From NCBI GenBank assembly GCA_023014485.1, contig JAJOZX010006143.1:134001-198000 (forward strand): a stretch of 64,000 nucleotides of DNA, in the 5' to 3' direction. This DNA is from Bathynomus jamesi (taxonomy: Eukaryota; Arthropoda; Malacostraca; Isopoda; Cirolanidae). The position numbers and the translations under genes were made by a program. The notes beneath the pieces were generated by a model. It ran no database searches. It was not told where the DNA came from and saw only the letters and a program-made list of their open reading frames with translations. Positions within the stretch are counted from its first letter, which is position 1. Each line of letters opens with the position of its first letter. Of the stretch, positions 1 to 10,947 are shown one piece after another.

Positions 1-172
1 CCGCGCGTAGACGCATCCACCTATTTGCAAGTGACGTTCATCCCTTCCAGAAGACTACACCTCTCGCTGCTGCCGCACCGACCAAAGGTCTCCCCAGGGC
101 CGGAACGTCCTAAACGTGTCGCAGCTACCAACTGACAAACACTCGCGACGCAGGCGTCACGGATTTCCCGCC

Positions 173-173
<1 letters not shown>

Positions 174-227
<54 letters not shown>
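174..227. repeat. (GA)n microsatellite
   Basis: Uninterrupted GA dinucleotides for about 54 bases. Open reading frames across it are low-complexity artefacts. Confidence 0.95.
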
Positions 228-228
<1 letters not shown>

Positions 229-377
229 ATAATTCAGATAATTTGTTATTCGTACGAAATTTCTTATCGTGGCGTTTCGAGTGTCCAGAATAATTCAGGG
301 GTGCGAACTCTGTAGAAATTTTTTCGAGTTCGAGTTCAGTCATCTTTTCAAGTTCGAGTTCAGTTATTGCTGTAAAT

Positions 378-580
378 GGAGCTATTGAAGCATAGAGACC
401 CCAGCCTTCTTTAGTTAGGCTTATAAGGCTAACTAACGAAAATATCACGACCTAACCTAACCAATCATTAGGTTAACTGTACGCCTTTCACAATTGGTTA
501 GGTTAGGTCGTGATATTTTCGTTAGTTAGCCTTATAAAGCTAACTAAAGAAGGCTGGGGTCCCTATTCTTCAATAGCTCC
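378..580. mobile_element. Palindromic MITE, family i, copy 1
   Basis: A 203-bp hairpin. Its ends are GGAGCTATTGAAG and the reverse complement CTTCAATAGCTCC, and inverted similarity runs almost to the centre. It is flanked by a perfect 8-bp duplication CTGTAAAT (370-377 and 581-588), which fits the hAT target pattern nTnnnnAn. The centre holds the core palindrome seen in many other elements here (TGATATTTTCGTTAG, TTAGGTTAGG). It has no coding capacity, so it must be mobilised in trans, probably by a hAT-type transposase; that assignment is inferred from the duplication length. Confidence 0.9.
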
Positions 581-725
581 CTGTAAATTTGGAATGATAT
601 GTGCTAGAAGGCTAGAACAGGGGCTTTTCTTATTACTTTTATATATAAATATAAATAACCTAAAACACTTACACAAACTTAAGAATATTTATTAGTTTTA
701 CGTAATTAAGTAATATACATTTCCG

Positions 726-1288
726 GGCTCTTTTCCATTCTACCCCAGCAACAAAATATGAAATTATATATTATTTTCTACTGTAGTTTTACTTGCTGAA
801 TTCAATAATATATATCTTATTTTGGAGAAATTAATAACAAAAGAGTTATAGTCCGTTTATTTTATTTAAAAGTAGAAATTGCATTTAAGATTTCAATAAA
901 AATGTCCTTTCCTTTTTGTCTTCTCCGCAGAAATTCACATAAATAAGAATCTATCATATTTCTAGATGTTCTCCAATGTCTCTTGTTCCTTTGTTTAGCT
1001 AAATCAACTGTACGCCCTTGACGATTGGTTAGGTTAGGTCGTGATATTTTCGTTAGTTAGCCTTAAAGGTTAACTAAAGAAGGCTGGGTAGAACGTTATT
1101 TCCTTAACTATGTTTATGAAATTCCATTTATCATCCATAACAATATCTACAAAAGAGAGAAAAAATTAATAATTATAACCATAACTAATTAAAGCACGAA
1201 TACTTGCTCCAAAATAAAATATATATTATTGAATTCAGCAAGTAAAACTACACTAGAAATTGTTGCTGGGGTAGAACGGAAAAGATCC
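726..1288. mobile_element. 563-bp inverted-repeat element with 8-bp duplication
   Basis: Inverted ends share TTCTACCCCAGCAACAA and a further shared stretch around TTGCTGAATTCAATAATA, about 120 bp on each side. The flanks carry a perfect 8-bp duplication CATTTCCG (718-725 and 1289-1296). No gene is visible. A half copy of the common core palindrome lies inside at about 1002-1088. The 8-bp duplication suggests a hAT- or P-type mobiliser. Confidence 0.8.
1002..1088. repeat. Half copy of the shared core palindrome
   Basis: One arm of the family i/ii MITE (TCAACTGTACGCCCTTGACG, then TTAGGTTAGG, TGATATTTTCGTTAG and AGAAGGCTGGG). The other arm is missing. It sits inside the 726-1288 element, so it is either a captured fragment or part of that element. 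Confidence 0.8.
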
Positions 1289-1296
1289 CATTTCCG

Positions 1297-1899
1297 TAGT
1301 TCAAATTTCAAACATAAAAGCAACAACGTTAGCAACAATGTTATTGATATTTAAAATTTTAAATATAGCATAGGATTAGGAAATGAATATAACATAACGG
1401 TTCGTATTCGTAAAGCTGCTTATACACATAGTATAATGAAAAATACAGTTAATAAATTTTACGACATTTACCAGGATAATTACTTCATAAGATTTAAAAT
1501 AAATTAAGTTGGCCTACAAAGTACAAAGTCCAAATAGCCACCAAATAAGATAAGAAATGAGGGGTAAATATTCCACGCCAACGGTCATGACACGCTTCTC
1601 GTTCGTTTATTTGGCCCAGTGTTAACTGCTAAGACTGGAGTTGCCAGATAGATTTAAATAAAATCTGAGATATATTTGGTATATCAATTTTAAAATTATT
1701 GTTTGTATTTTACTTTAGTTCTGACTTCTGTTTGTCTCTGATTTTTTTATCAGTAGCATGTATTATTTTGTAATATTTATACAAACTTTGTAGGGTGAGA
1801 TTGTAACTTTTTTCACCTCTGAACTTGATAACTCGATAATTTATTTCGAGTTCGAGTTCGAGTTTACGAAAACAATCGAGTTCAATCGTCTTTCTCGAG
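1297..1899. other. AT-rich DNA without recognisable gene
   Basis: I see no convincing coding sequence. Near 1845-1870 there is a short (CGAGTT)n run that also occurs at about 325-360, so the two places may be parts of one interrupted repeat. Confidence 0.5.
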
Positions 1900-2115
1900 A
1901 CCTCACATCACCATCGTCAAAACTCTATCGTTCTTAGATGACTCGGTTGTGTTTGTTATGATGTCTTGTAACATTATAGCTTAACATTTTGTGATAGAAT
2001 CTTAAAATGCGAGAAGATAGTCAATAAAATTATATGAAGGTTAAAGAAAACAACATTTCAGACAAACATTTTACAACATCGAAGAACCAGAAACTGATAA
2101 TATAAATACCTTATA
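1900..2115 (+). repeat. Host repeat, copy 1 (empty of insertions)
   Basis: This stretch (GTTCTTAGATGACT, GTTTGTTATGATGTCTTG, then to AACTGATAATATAAATACC) recurs as 2980-2995 + 10802-10947 + 11380-11425. In that second copy it is cut by the element at 3004-10801 and by the MITE at 10948-11379. Copy 1 lacks both, so it is a paralogous empty site for each insertion. Confidence 0.75.
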
Positions 2116-2152
2116 CACCTCGTGTACAATTGATTGCAAAAGTCGAGATAAT

Positions 2153-2157
2153 ACTAC

Positions 2158-2188
<31 letters not shown>

Positions 2189-2189
2189 C
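2153..2189. repeat. (TAA)n microsatellite
   Basis: About twelve TAA units in a row. Confidence 0.9.
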
Positions 2190-2700
2190 ACTGAGGAGCG
2201 ACAGAAAATGGCTCAGTGCCTCAGGCCAGACGAACGCGACCTTGGCTAACTCCTGGATTATATAGTAGCCAGCACGTCGATACACCGACAATATTATATC
2301 TGTTTCGAATAGGTTATCCCCGGTTCGGATAGGCCTACAAAGGCTATGAACGTGGTTTCAACCTCGTCAGAAAAACAGCATCGCCGCTGATCTACGGTAT
2401 GTAACTTTGGGCCTACATATTTACCATTATCATAACCATAAATCAAGGTAGGCCTCTACTCATGCATTTAAATATTAACCAACCGCTGGTGTAAGTTAGT
2501 ATCACGGGTACACGGCCACATGATATAATTGTGATTTACAGTTGATGGACCATGACTAGGATTCTGGGTTAAACTGTGGACCTAGGTGGAACGTTTACGT
2601 TCTTAATACCAATTAGTCTATTTTATTGTATTTAATATGGGATTAAGTATTAGGTTTTACAGGGCTCAAGGCAGTGTACGCTGGAGGTCATGTTTAAGTT
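2190..2700. other. Unassigned DNA
   Basis: No open frame of note, no clear inverted repeats and no match to other parts of the window that I could see. Confidence 0.4.
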
Positions 2701-2707
2701 AAAACAT

Positions 2708-2708
<1 letters not shown>

Positions 2709-2781
<73 letters not shown>
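2709..2781. repeat. Compound microsatellite (CT)n(AT)n(GT)n
   Basis: Three adjoining dinucleotide tracts. A second short GT/GA tract follows at about 2869-2896. Confidence 0.95.
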
Positions 2782-3883
2782 CTGTAAAGATGGGACTGAA
2801 GAGGTATAGTGAAGAAATTCTAAAGAGTGGCTTAGAATTGTGGTTCCGTATAAAGAAGGAAAAAAACCTTGTGTGTGTGTGTGAGAGAGAGAGAGATCAT
2901 GAATTTCCTTATCGTGGTGTTTCGGCTGCCCAGATGTGCCCACGTCTTTCTGGAGGCATCATATCTCCATCCCCCCAAAAAACATTCTTAGATAAAACAG
3001 TTGGGATCACTTTAACATATTGCTTCCCAAAGCATTCGGGAAGCAATATGTTAAAAAAAGAAAGGTTGGTTGGTCACTTTGTGTGACCATATAGCGCAAC
3101 AATTCTAATAAATTTACTTTCAATCTAATATTTTAACATGTTATGATTTACTTTTTATGCCTTTACTTTATTAAAGCAAACATTTTGGATCACCTGAAGA
3201 TCCGTCACCCCAGCCTTTTTTAGTTAGCTTTATAAGGCTAACTAACGAAAATATCACGACCTAGCCTAACCAATCGTCAAGGGCGTACAGTTGACCTAAT
3301 AAGGTAGGTTGATTTTGGAACTGTGATCTTGGACTAGTCTAGATAGAAAGGTATTAATGTATAAAAAACGTTGCACCAACTCATATTTGTGAAAATGATT
3401 GTATTTTTTGAGGATTCTAATTATTTTTAAGTTGTAATATTGCCGAATTTTACGTAAAATCGCGCGCGCGGCATTCGCGCAATGTAAACAAACAAAATAT
3501 CGGACCTTATTTCATCAAAATAATCAATTAAAATTCGGCTTTTTTAACAAAACGATGCTTGAAACTTATTGTAAATGCATTATAGATGTTTATTAGTGTA
3601 TTATTTTGTATTTTTTAATGATATTTACCTATAAAATGTGTATTAAATTAAGTTATTTTATGATGCGTTCATTTAATTGTGTTTATTTTCAGATATTTCA
3701 TAAAAATGGGTAAAAAACGGAAGTCTGCAGTGTTAACTCGAAGTGATAGTGCTTAAGCCTGGCCTTGATGTGAAACAGATAATAGTTGATAAATCGAAAA
3801 TGGACACGGAAAAAGCTAGGATGAAAGTGAAAAGTGATGAAAAGCACAATGAGGGTCTGGAAAAGTTAGTCTGTATTGGGGTT

Positions 3884-4696
3884 AGTAGTATAGGTGCGTT
3901 CGGGGAGAGGAAGTTGGGGTGCTCTGAAATTCTGCCCCTGGAGATGCTCTACACCGTCTATGATGCAATCTCCCCTTTTGCGGTCACACTGAGAGCTGCA
4001 TGTGAATGAGTAGTAATGACCGACAAAAGGGGAGAGTGCATCATAGACGGTGTAGAGCATCTCCAGGGGCAGAATTTCAGAGCACCCCAACTTCCTCTCC
4101 CCAAACGCGCCTATACTACTAGTACTGAGCGAGTAGATAGCCGCGTTTAGGGAGATGCTCTACACCGTCTATGATGCACTCTCCCCTTTTGTCGGTCATT
4201 ACTACTCATTCACATGCAGCTCTCAGTGTGACCGCAAAAGGGGAGATTGCATCATAGACGTGTAGAGCATCTCCCTAAACGCGGCTATACTACTCGCTCA
4301 TAGTAGTATAGGCGCGTTTGGGGAGAGGAAGTTGGGGTGCTCTGAAATTCTGCCCCTGGAGATGCTCTAAACACCGTCTATGATGCACTCTCCCCTTTTG
4401 TCGGTCATTACTACTCATTCACATGCAGCTCTCAGTGTGACCGATACTACTCGCTCAATAGTAGTATAGGCGCGTTTGGGGAGAGGAAGTTCGGGTGCTC
4501 TGAAATTCTGCCCCTGGAGATGCTCTACACCGTCTATGATGCACTCTCCCCTTTTGTCGGTCATTACTACTCATTCACATGCAGCTCTCAGTGTGACCGC
4601 AAAATGGGAGATTGCATCATAGACGGTGTAGAGCATCTCCAGGGGCAGAATTTCAGAGCACCCCAACTTCCTCTCCCCAAACGCATCTATACTACT
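3884..4696. mobile_element. Array of palindromic MITEs in A's exon
   Basis: The first and last units are hairpins of about 235 bp with ends GTAGTATAG and CTATACTAC (3885-4118 and 4461-4695). Between them lie a shorter hairpin lacking the outer arm segment (about 4132-4300) and a partial unit (about 4301-4465). The central spacer (TGCAGCTCTCAGTGTGACC) appears in both orientations. One near-perfect 8-bp duplication, TGGGGTTA/TGGGGTTG, flanks the whole array. This suggests one insertion that multiplied in place or arrived as a multimer. Confidence 0.85.
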
Positions 4697-5510
4697 GGGG
4701 TTGATGGGAAAGTTGACAGGACACTTTGCTGTGCAGAGAAGTTAAGGATGAAAATGGGGAGACTAAGCTGAAGAAAGGAAGAGACAAGAGCACCATTTGA
4801 CTTTCACAAAGGAGCCGGGAACTGAAAGTGGAACATATCTTACTCACAGAGTCATCCCAATTAAAGGTGCGACTGGAGTTCTTCTTGGCGAAGAAGTTGC
4901 TAGTGTCTTGGAGGAGTTTAACAGTGTTCATACCCTGAAAGCTGTCCTCCTTGACAACACAAATACAAACACTGGCTGGGAGGGAGGCCTTGTAACAGCT
5001 CTGGAAAATAAATAGAGCGGAAATTGCACACCATTGGCTGTTCACTCCATCAGAATGAGCTTCCTTTCAGAGCTGTTTTTCAAGCATCTTGATGGCAGTA
5101 CCAAAGTCCCACTGCTTTCACTGGTCCGCTGGGAAAACTCTGTGAAATTGACTACCAAGATCTGCCACAAGTGGAATTCACCAACTCAGTGGCCCCCTGA
5201 ATGACATGGAATTTGCTGAGGAGACACTGAATGATCTCAGTAGCGACCAGAGGCTTCTTTTGGAGTATGTGCTTGGAATTTCCAGGGGCAAAGTCAACCC
5301 AAGATTTGCTGCCTGGAAAATTGGACCATTAAACCATGCAAGATGGTTGACTTTGGCAATTAGATTGATGTGTCTGTGGACCAGAGGTGCTTACCCTCCA
5401 GAACTACAGGATAAGCTTTACCAGGCCATCAAGTTCATTGTGGAAGTGTATGCAGTCAGTTGGTTTGAGATCAAAAGGGACAGCAAGTTCCACAACAGCA
5501 GCTGTAATTA

Positions 5511-8500
5511 GGGTGGATCACTTTTCACTTTTTTAAAAATTATAGCTGGTCAAAGTTTTTCCCATGATTTGGTTCAGTGGAAGTACACTGACACCATTTT
5601 TACCAAAATCGATCAATATTTAGGGGTCGCGCATCGACCTTGAAAATTTCAATTTTGGAAATTTGGCCAAATTGACAATTTTTTACTGAATAAAGATAAA
5701 TCATCAAATGACCATATTTTCTGAATCCTCTCAGTGAAAGAAATCCTCTCAGATACTTACCAAGTTGATCGGACAAGTGGTTTAGAAGTTACACTCACCT
5801 AGAAATAACATTAAAATTTAAAATACCGTATTTGTCCCCCGTTATGGACGTAATCATAGCATCAGTAGCTGGCGCATCCTAAAATCCCAATTACACACAC
5901 ACGCTATGTCTATGACCAATATTTTTACTAATCACAGTTTGCTTTTTACAGATCAACTGTGTCAATTGATTCTTGTTTGATAAGTCTAGACTTTAGTACA
6001 ATGGATAAACTGTTAACAACCAGGAGTGGGAAGACTCTGAAAGTTACTTATTCTGGAAAAGAGAAAGCAGCAACAACAGCACCACCTTCTCTAAGGTCAG
6101 CCACGGACGTCTTCTTAATTGGTCAGCCATCTTCCTCGATCGGTGGTGCCAAATTGCCAACCACCCATCAAGTTCTCCAGTACTTCTTCTATGCCAAGCA
6201 GGAAACTACTGACAGGAAGGCCGCCGTAAAAGACACGGTGGCCAATGTTCTGGCATTTTGGAACATGGCACGTATAAAGACGATCACGAGGCGTAACTGC
6301 GAAAGAAAACTGGAGTTACTGTGGGAAGAGTGGCGCTCGCTGCAGAAGAGCAAGATGAGAGACAGTGACGCGGGAAAAGGCAGGGAGAAGTTTTCAGAAA
6401 ATCTGAACAAGCTCTGGGACATCGGAGCTCCCGATGCTATTGAAGAGATACAGAAAAGTCGACTGCTCTCAGACAACAAACAAGAAGATATTAAATTTTA
6501 TGAGGATCAACGGGGCCTGCGCCAGGCAACAATGAGTGGGAATGATAAAGTGTTCGTTGTCAAGAGAAAACGGCAACTCTCAAGACAACAATCTCGTGAT
6601 GAGCCAGGCACCTCAAAAACGAAATTAGGAACCGAAGCTGAGAGCGACGATGAATCTATAGAAAGCAGATCATCGAGCAACTCCGAATCACAGCTAGAAC
6701 CACCATACCGACAGCCGAGAGAATCAACTGTATCAATCAGCCTTCCTCACCGCATCCTCAATGCACCGGCTGTTATTGAAGTGGCTGATCGCTTCCGGAT
6801 GTCCAATAATCAGGTGTGTATATATCAGTAATGATCTTTCCTTGACAAAGATATAATAGACGTAACGACGGAAAATTTAGTGATTATTTTGTCACATAAA
6901 AACCATACGCATCCTTGTCAATTTCCTTTCAATTTCGCACATAGGTGGCAAGTGTCGTGGCGGCAGTCCTACGTTCGGCAGATCCGCCCGCAGACCTGGA
7001 CAAATTCAGTATCTCGAAGGACACGTCTCGCCGTGGAAGAGTGGCACATCGTTGTGAAGTGTCGACAGCTGTGCAGAAATCCTTCGTATCTCCGAGGCAT
7101 GCTGTCGTCCACTGGGACGGTAAAGTAATCAAGGTCAGTTTTGCCCTCACCGTGGACGACAGTGAATTAACATGTTCCAGTGACGACAGTGGATTGACAT
7201 ATTCCAGTGGACGATAATGGATTGGCATGTATGACATACGTTTCAGGACTCTCTTGGATCATTGGAGCACCGCCAGGCGATTCTCATCTCCGGAGCTCCC
7301 CAATGCACAGAAGGAAAGTTGCTGGCCGTTCCGACTGTTGCTGACGGCACCGGTCTGTCCCAGGCCCAGGCGACCTTTCGTGCTCTCAAAGACTGGGGAT
7401 GCGAGAACAACGTGATTGGACTGTGCTTCGACACAACTTCCTCCAATACGGGGAGGGTGCAGGGTGCGGTGGTCCGGCTGGAGAACATGCTTGGTAAACC
7501 GCTCTTCCAGCTGGGCTGTCGCCATCACGTTATGGAGCTCATCGTGGGGGCAGTGGTCATCACCGCGTTTGGAAGAACCACAGCACCAACTGAACCTTTG
7601 TTCCAGTATCTGAGGAGAAGGTGAATTTCAAGTCTAAGGCGCATTTGTTTTCTCCAATGATTTTTTGCCTTCAGAGCAATTGAGATATCAGCGTCCTTCT
7701 ACTAATGATGTTAATAGCAGTCGAAAAGGGAAACTTCAGTCGTTTTCATGCAATATTTTCATAACTCCCCTTTCAGGTGGGACAAGCTCGACCTCTCGAC
7801 TTATCGCGAGCTGGAGATCGAGCATTTGGCGGAGGTGACGTGGCTGATGGAGCTCCGAGATGAGGCAGTCAAGTTCCTCGGCACCGCTTCTGGTCTTGTC
7901 AGAGAAGACTACCGAGAAGTGGCGGAGATTACACTCCTGGTACTCGGGGCCCAGCCACGTCGTGGCACACACTTCATGCGCCCAGGAGCCTACCATCATG
8001 CGAGGTGGATGGCCAAGGTTGGTATTTTGAATTAGAAGTTAAATATTGTATTGCCTTCTGCAAACAGCCATTTGAAGTCCCTACCAGAAAAAAATAAGAT
8101 AAATAATTTACCATTAAACAAACTTATATGGAGTGGTATCGGTATTTATACATCACAGTGCGTATTCGTTTCAGATCATCTACTACACGAAGCTCCTGAT
8201 GTTCAGCGGTCAGCTGGAGTTCGACGACGAGCTGGTACAGAAACTTCAGAGAGTGGTACTATTTACTGCACTCCTCTACGCACCTGCCTGGCTGGCGGCT
8301 CCTGTCGCAGCTGATGCCCCGCTGAATGACCTTGTGTTGTACCAGCGTCTTCTGCAGTACAGGGCTGTGGATCGCGAGATTGCAGAGGCTTCACTGGCAG
8401 TGATCAGGCGGCACTTGTGGTATCTGAGGCCTCAGACCGTCGTTTTCGCCCTCTGCAGTGACAAAGTGGAAGACACTGTGAAGCACGAGATGGCAAAGAA

Positions 8501-9426
8501 GCTGTGCCGCCTCGCTGTGCCCGAGGACTTCACGTATGACAACGTCTCGGTTGATGACACGACGCGCCTTCCGGACCTGATCGATGAGTCATCGTGGTTC
8601 GTGTTCACAGGCCTGCAGGTGTGCGCGTCTACGTGGCTCACTCTGCCGGTGAATAAGTGGGATCAAGATAAGAACTACTGTGATCTGAAGAATGTCATCT
8701 CGCATCTGAAAGTTACCAACGACGTGGCAGAGAGAGGGATAAAACTGATAGAAGATTACGCGAACACTGTCACAAAAGACGAGTCACAGCTGCAGGGTCT
8801 TCTTCAGCTCGTGGAAAAGAGCCGGAAAGAACTCGGTGACTTCAAGAAGTCGTCACTTGCCAAGATGACGTAGCGCAGAGGGAAAGGGAGTTAGCAGAGA
8901 GAGTACATGGCGCACGCCTTAAGATGACGTGTGTTCTAACCACGATTCATACAGTTTTTGAACCTAGTTAGGGGCACCGGAGTAAGTGCCTTTAGTGATA
9001 TCGGTAAACCGTTTTAATACAAAATACATTTGATCTTTCCTTATTCGTTTTATCTTATCCTAAAAAGCAGACAATGGCAGACAGCATATGGAGGTACGGG
9101 GACAAATACGGTATTTTAAATTTTAATGCTATCTCAAGGTGAGTATAACTTCTAAACCACTTGTCCTATCAACTTGGTAAGTATCTGAGAGGATTTCTTT
9201 CACTGAGAGGATTCAGAAAATATGGTCATTTGATGATTTATCTTTATTCAGTAAAAAATTGTCAATTTGGCCAAATTTCCAAAATTGAAATTTTCAAGGT
9301 CGATGCGCGACCCCTAAATATTGATCGATTTTGGTAAAAATGGTGTCAGTGTACTTCCACTGAACCAAATCATGGGAAAACTTTGACCAGCTATAATTTT
9401 AAAAAAAAGTGAAAAGTGATCCACCC
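5511..9426 (+). mobile_element. Transposon B, apparently autonomous, TA duplication
   Basis: A 3.9-kb element with terminal inverted repeats of about 330 bp (5511-5840 and 9098-9426). The ends are GGGTGGATCACTTTTC and its inverse, and the arms differ at only a few positions. It is flanked by TA (5509-5510 and 9427-9428). It carries one five-exon gene with no frame break and is inserted in transposon A's gene. The same outer motif and TA bound transposon C at 46396-48456. Confidence 0.85.
6001..8873 (+). CDS. Five-exon transposase-like protein of transposon B (771 aa)
   Basis: Exons 6001-6813, 6945-7133, 7247-7620, 7777-8017 and 8175-8873 are joined by GT-AG introns of 113-157 bases. Together they give 772 in-frame codons with no internal stop. 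ATG 6001 is in good context (TACAATGG); an in-frame ATG at 5959 is possible. A splice acceptor at 5951 suggests a 5' UTR intron. Residues about 1-250 are basic, then rich in S, E and Q. A block reading CFDTTSSNTG (D near residue 396) and, 30 residues on, CRHH (425-428) resemble the second D and C/DxxH signature of RNase H-fold cut-and-paste transposases. Near the C-terminus AERGIKL aligns with SVER and AVER blocks in A and C. Its proposed role is to cut and join its own ends in the nucleus. The superfamily is not recognised with certainty. Confidence 0.8.
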
Positions 9427-9625
9427 TACTGTACATCTTCAACATGATCCAGAGGATCAAGCAGCAGTCTGAAGAAATCCAGGGTAGTTGCTTTCAAGAA
9501 CCTGAAGTACAACTTGCTGCCCGAGAATGTGCTGTACTCCATGATGAAGTCTGATGACTTGGAAGTGAGAGAAGCTGCTCTCAAGAAAATTCTGTCCATC
9601 AGGTAAGCATTTATTAATTTTAAAA

Positions 9626-9830
9626 AAAGTGAAAAAAAAATTTGATTATGGGGATTTATTTAATAAAAAAAAGCCCGAGTTCTATAAATCCCCATAATCG
9701 AATTTTTTTCACATTTTCTTATCCCAATTCCCCCCTTCCCCTCTGATAATGGAAATAATCTTACCTTCTTTCTGAAAAAAAATTCGATTATGGGATTTAT
9801 AGAACTCGGGTTTTTTTTTTTTAATTTAAG
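9626..9830. repeat. Inverted repeat within A's last intron
   Basis: The word around GATTATGGG-ATTTAT and CCCGAGTTCTATAAATCC appears in both orientations at about 9645-9710 and 9780-9820, making a potential hairpin with T-rich arms. Confidence 0.6.
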
Positions 9831-10687
9831 TTTAATTTAAATCAGCAATTCTGAGACTAATAGGGATTAAATCTTAAACTGGAATAAAAAATAAATTAAT
9901 TATTATTCTTTCAGAAGTGGGAAGCCAGCCAAGAAGAGGCTGAAGAAGATCACAGCCATCAACATTGAAGCTACCCACTGGTCAGAACTAATCAACCTTT
10001 CTCAAAGTGGCATCTGTGAACCTGCTCTCACAGAAGACTTTTCTGACCAGGAGCTTCAAGAAGCATTGCTGAATGGCACCAAGCTGGAGCTGCCTGATCT
10101 GCCTTCACATTCTCAGAGTGTTGAAAGGCCATGAAGCTGACATCTGAAGCTTCCCATACTGTTTATGGACTCGAATCAAGGCACAAACACATTCTGGCCA
10201 AAGCCCTAAGCCGCCATATGAGGCCTTCCTTTGCTTCTAAGGGCTCTTACAGTGAAAATTATGATGATCTTGGGATCTAAATGTGTCTATTTGACTCTGT
10301 ACATGTTTTTTTTACTTTTTTTCAATAAAATTGTAACTTTTTTCAGGATTTTTTTATGAAAATAGCATGATTTTTTCGGCCGAAAATTGCGAAAATGTGG
10401 TATTTTTCGGTACGATTTTTTGACGATTTTTGAAACGGTTTCCTCAAAAAACGGTTAAAGCTAGGGATCTGAAATTTTTGTCAGTTATTATCATATTAAG
10501 CCCTGACTATCTCGACTAGTCCAAAGTCGATATCTAAAAAAATGCGGAAAATCAACCTACCTTATTGACCTAACGAGTGGTTAGGTTAAGTCGTGATATT
10601 TTAGTTAGCCTTATAAAGCTAACTCAAAAAGGTGACGGATCTTCAAGTGATCCAACATTTTTTATCGTACCCCTTATCCTAAATATT

Positions 10688-10801
10688 GGGAAGCAATATG
10701 TTGAAGTGATTAACACTGGGAAGCAATATGTTAAAGTGATATACACTAGGAAGCAATATGTTAAAGAGAGGTTTCTGGGAAGCAATATGTTAAAGTGATC
10801 C
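10688..10801 (+). repeat. 30-bp tandem repeat, four units
   Basis: GGAAGCAATATGTTAAAGTG recurs at about 10688, 10718, 10748 and 10777, at 29-30 bp spacing. The last unit forms the right end of the 3004-10801 element. The inverse motif lies at its left end. Confidence 0.85.
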
Positions 10802-10947
10802 AACAGTTGTGTTGTGTTTGTTATGATGTCTTGTGGCATTACAGCTTAACATTTTCTGATAGAATCGTTAAAATGTGAGAAGATAGACAACATAATTATA
10901 TGAAGATTAAAGAAAACAACATTCCAGATTCATTTTATACAAACATT

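Larger units (their letters stand above)
3706..10280 (+). pseudogene. Transposase pseudogene of transposon A
   Basis: The gene starts at ATG 3706, just after a splice acceptor (TTTATTTTCAG), and begins MGKKRKSAVLTRSDS before an early stop. Pieces then follow in several frames: a D-N-T-N-T-N-T-G block near 4940, a C-x-LHQNELP block near 5030, SSDQRLLLEYVLG and LNHARWLTLAIR (5230-5360), NLLPENVLYSMM near 9520, an intron 9604-9914, and PSHSQSVER then SEASHTVYG near 10110-10170, with a frameshift between them and a stop at 10278. An AATAAA lies at 10324. The layout matches the transposases of B and C. The gene is disabled by the MITE array (3884-4696), by B (5511-9426) and by at least three frameshifts or stops. 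The superfamily is not named here; the D...C/H pattern suggests an RNase H-fold transposase. Confidence 0.75.
3302..10562 (+). mobile_element. Transposon A, decayed, TA-flanked
   Basis: Inverted ends AGGTAGGTTGATTTT and AAAATCAACCTACCT, followed inward on both sides by a weaker match around GACTAGTC, with TA on each side. The same boundary can also be read as a 9-bp duplication TTGACCTAA (3291-3299 and 10565-10573) of the MITE core, so the duplication length is ambiguous. TA is preferred because relatives B and C show it. A carries a spliced but broken transposase gene, a MITE array and the whole of transposon B. Confidence 0.75.
3187..10653. mobile_element. Palindromic MITE, family ii, split by transposon A
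   Basis: The left half is 3187-3301 (from GGATCACCTGAAGATCC) and the right half 10563-10653 (to GATCTTCAAGTGATCC). The outer duplication is a perfect 8-bp AACATTTT (3179-3186 and 10654-10661). Joined, the halves give a roughly 205-bp hairpin very like 40421-40623 and, internally, like 378-580. Transposon A sits in its centre. Confidence 0.85.
3004..10801. mobile_element. Outer foldback-like element of the first nest
   Basis: The ends are GGATCACTTTAACATATTGC and its inverse GCAATATGTTAAAGTGATCC. The flanks carry a perfect 8-bp duplication AACAGTTG (2996-3003 and 10802-10809). The right end repeats the terminal motif four times (see 10688-10801), and the left end carries it as a small hairpin (3018-3055). 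Its own DNA is only about 330 bp; the rest is the nested MITE 3187-10653. It resembles family ii MITEs in starting with GGATCAC. Confidence 0.8.

Noticed and set aside
21..448. Open frames rich in S-L-S-L or containing the GA repeat
   Set aside because: They are translations of the (GA)n tract and of the MITE; no independent coding signal.
440..520. CCTAA/TTAGG words as interstitial telomere
   Set aside because: Only two units occur together, always inside the palindromic core of MITEs, so they are part of those elements and not a telomeric array.
3291..10573. 9-bp duplication TTGACCTAA as proof that transposon A is a MULE
   Set aside because: The word is part of the MITE core and recurs in tandem in other elements. 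TA fits the same junction and matches relatives B and C, so the length is ambiguous.
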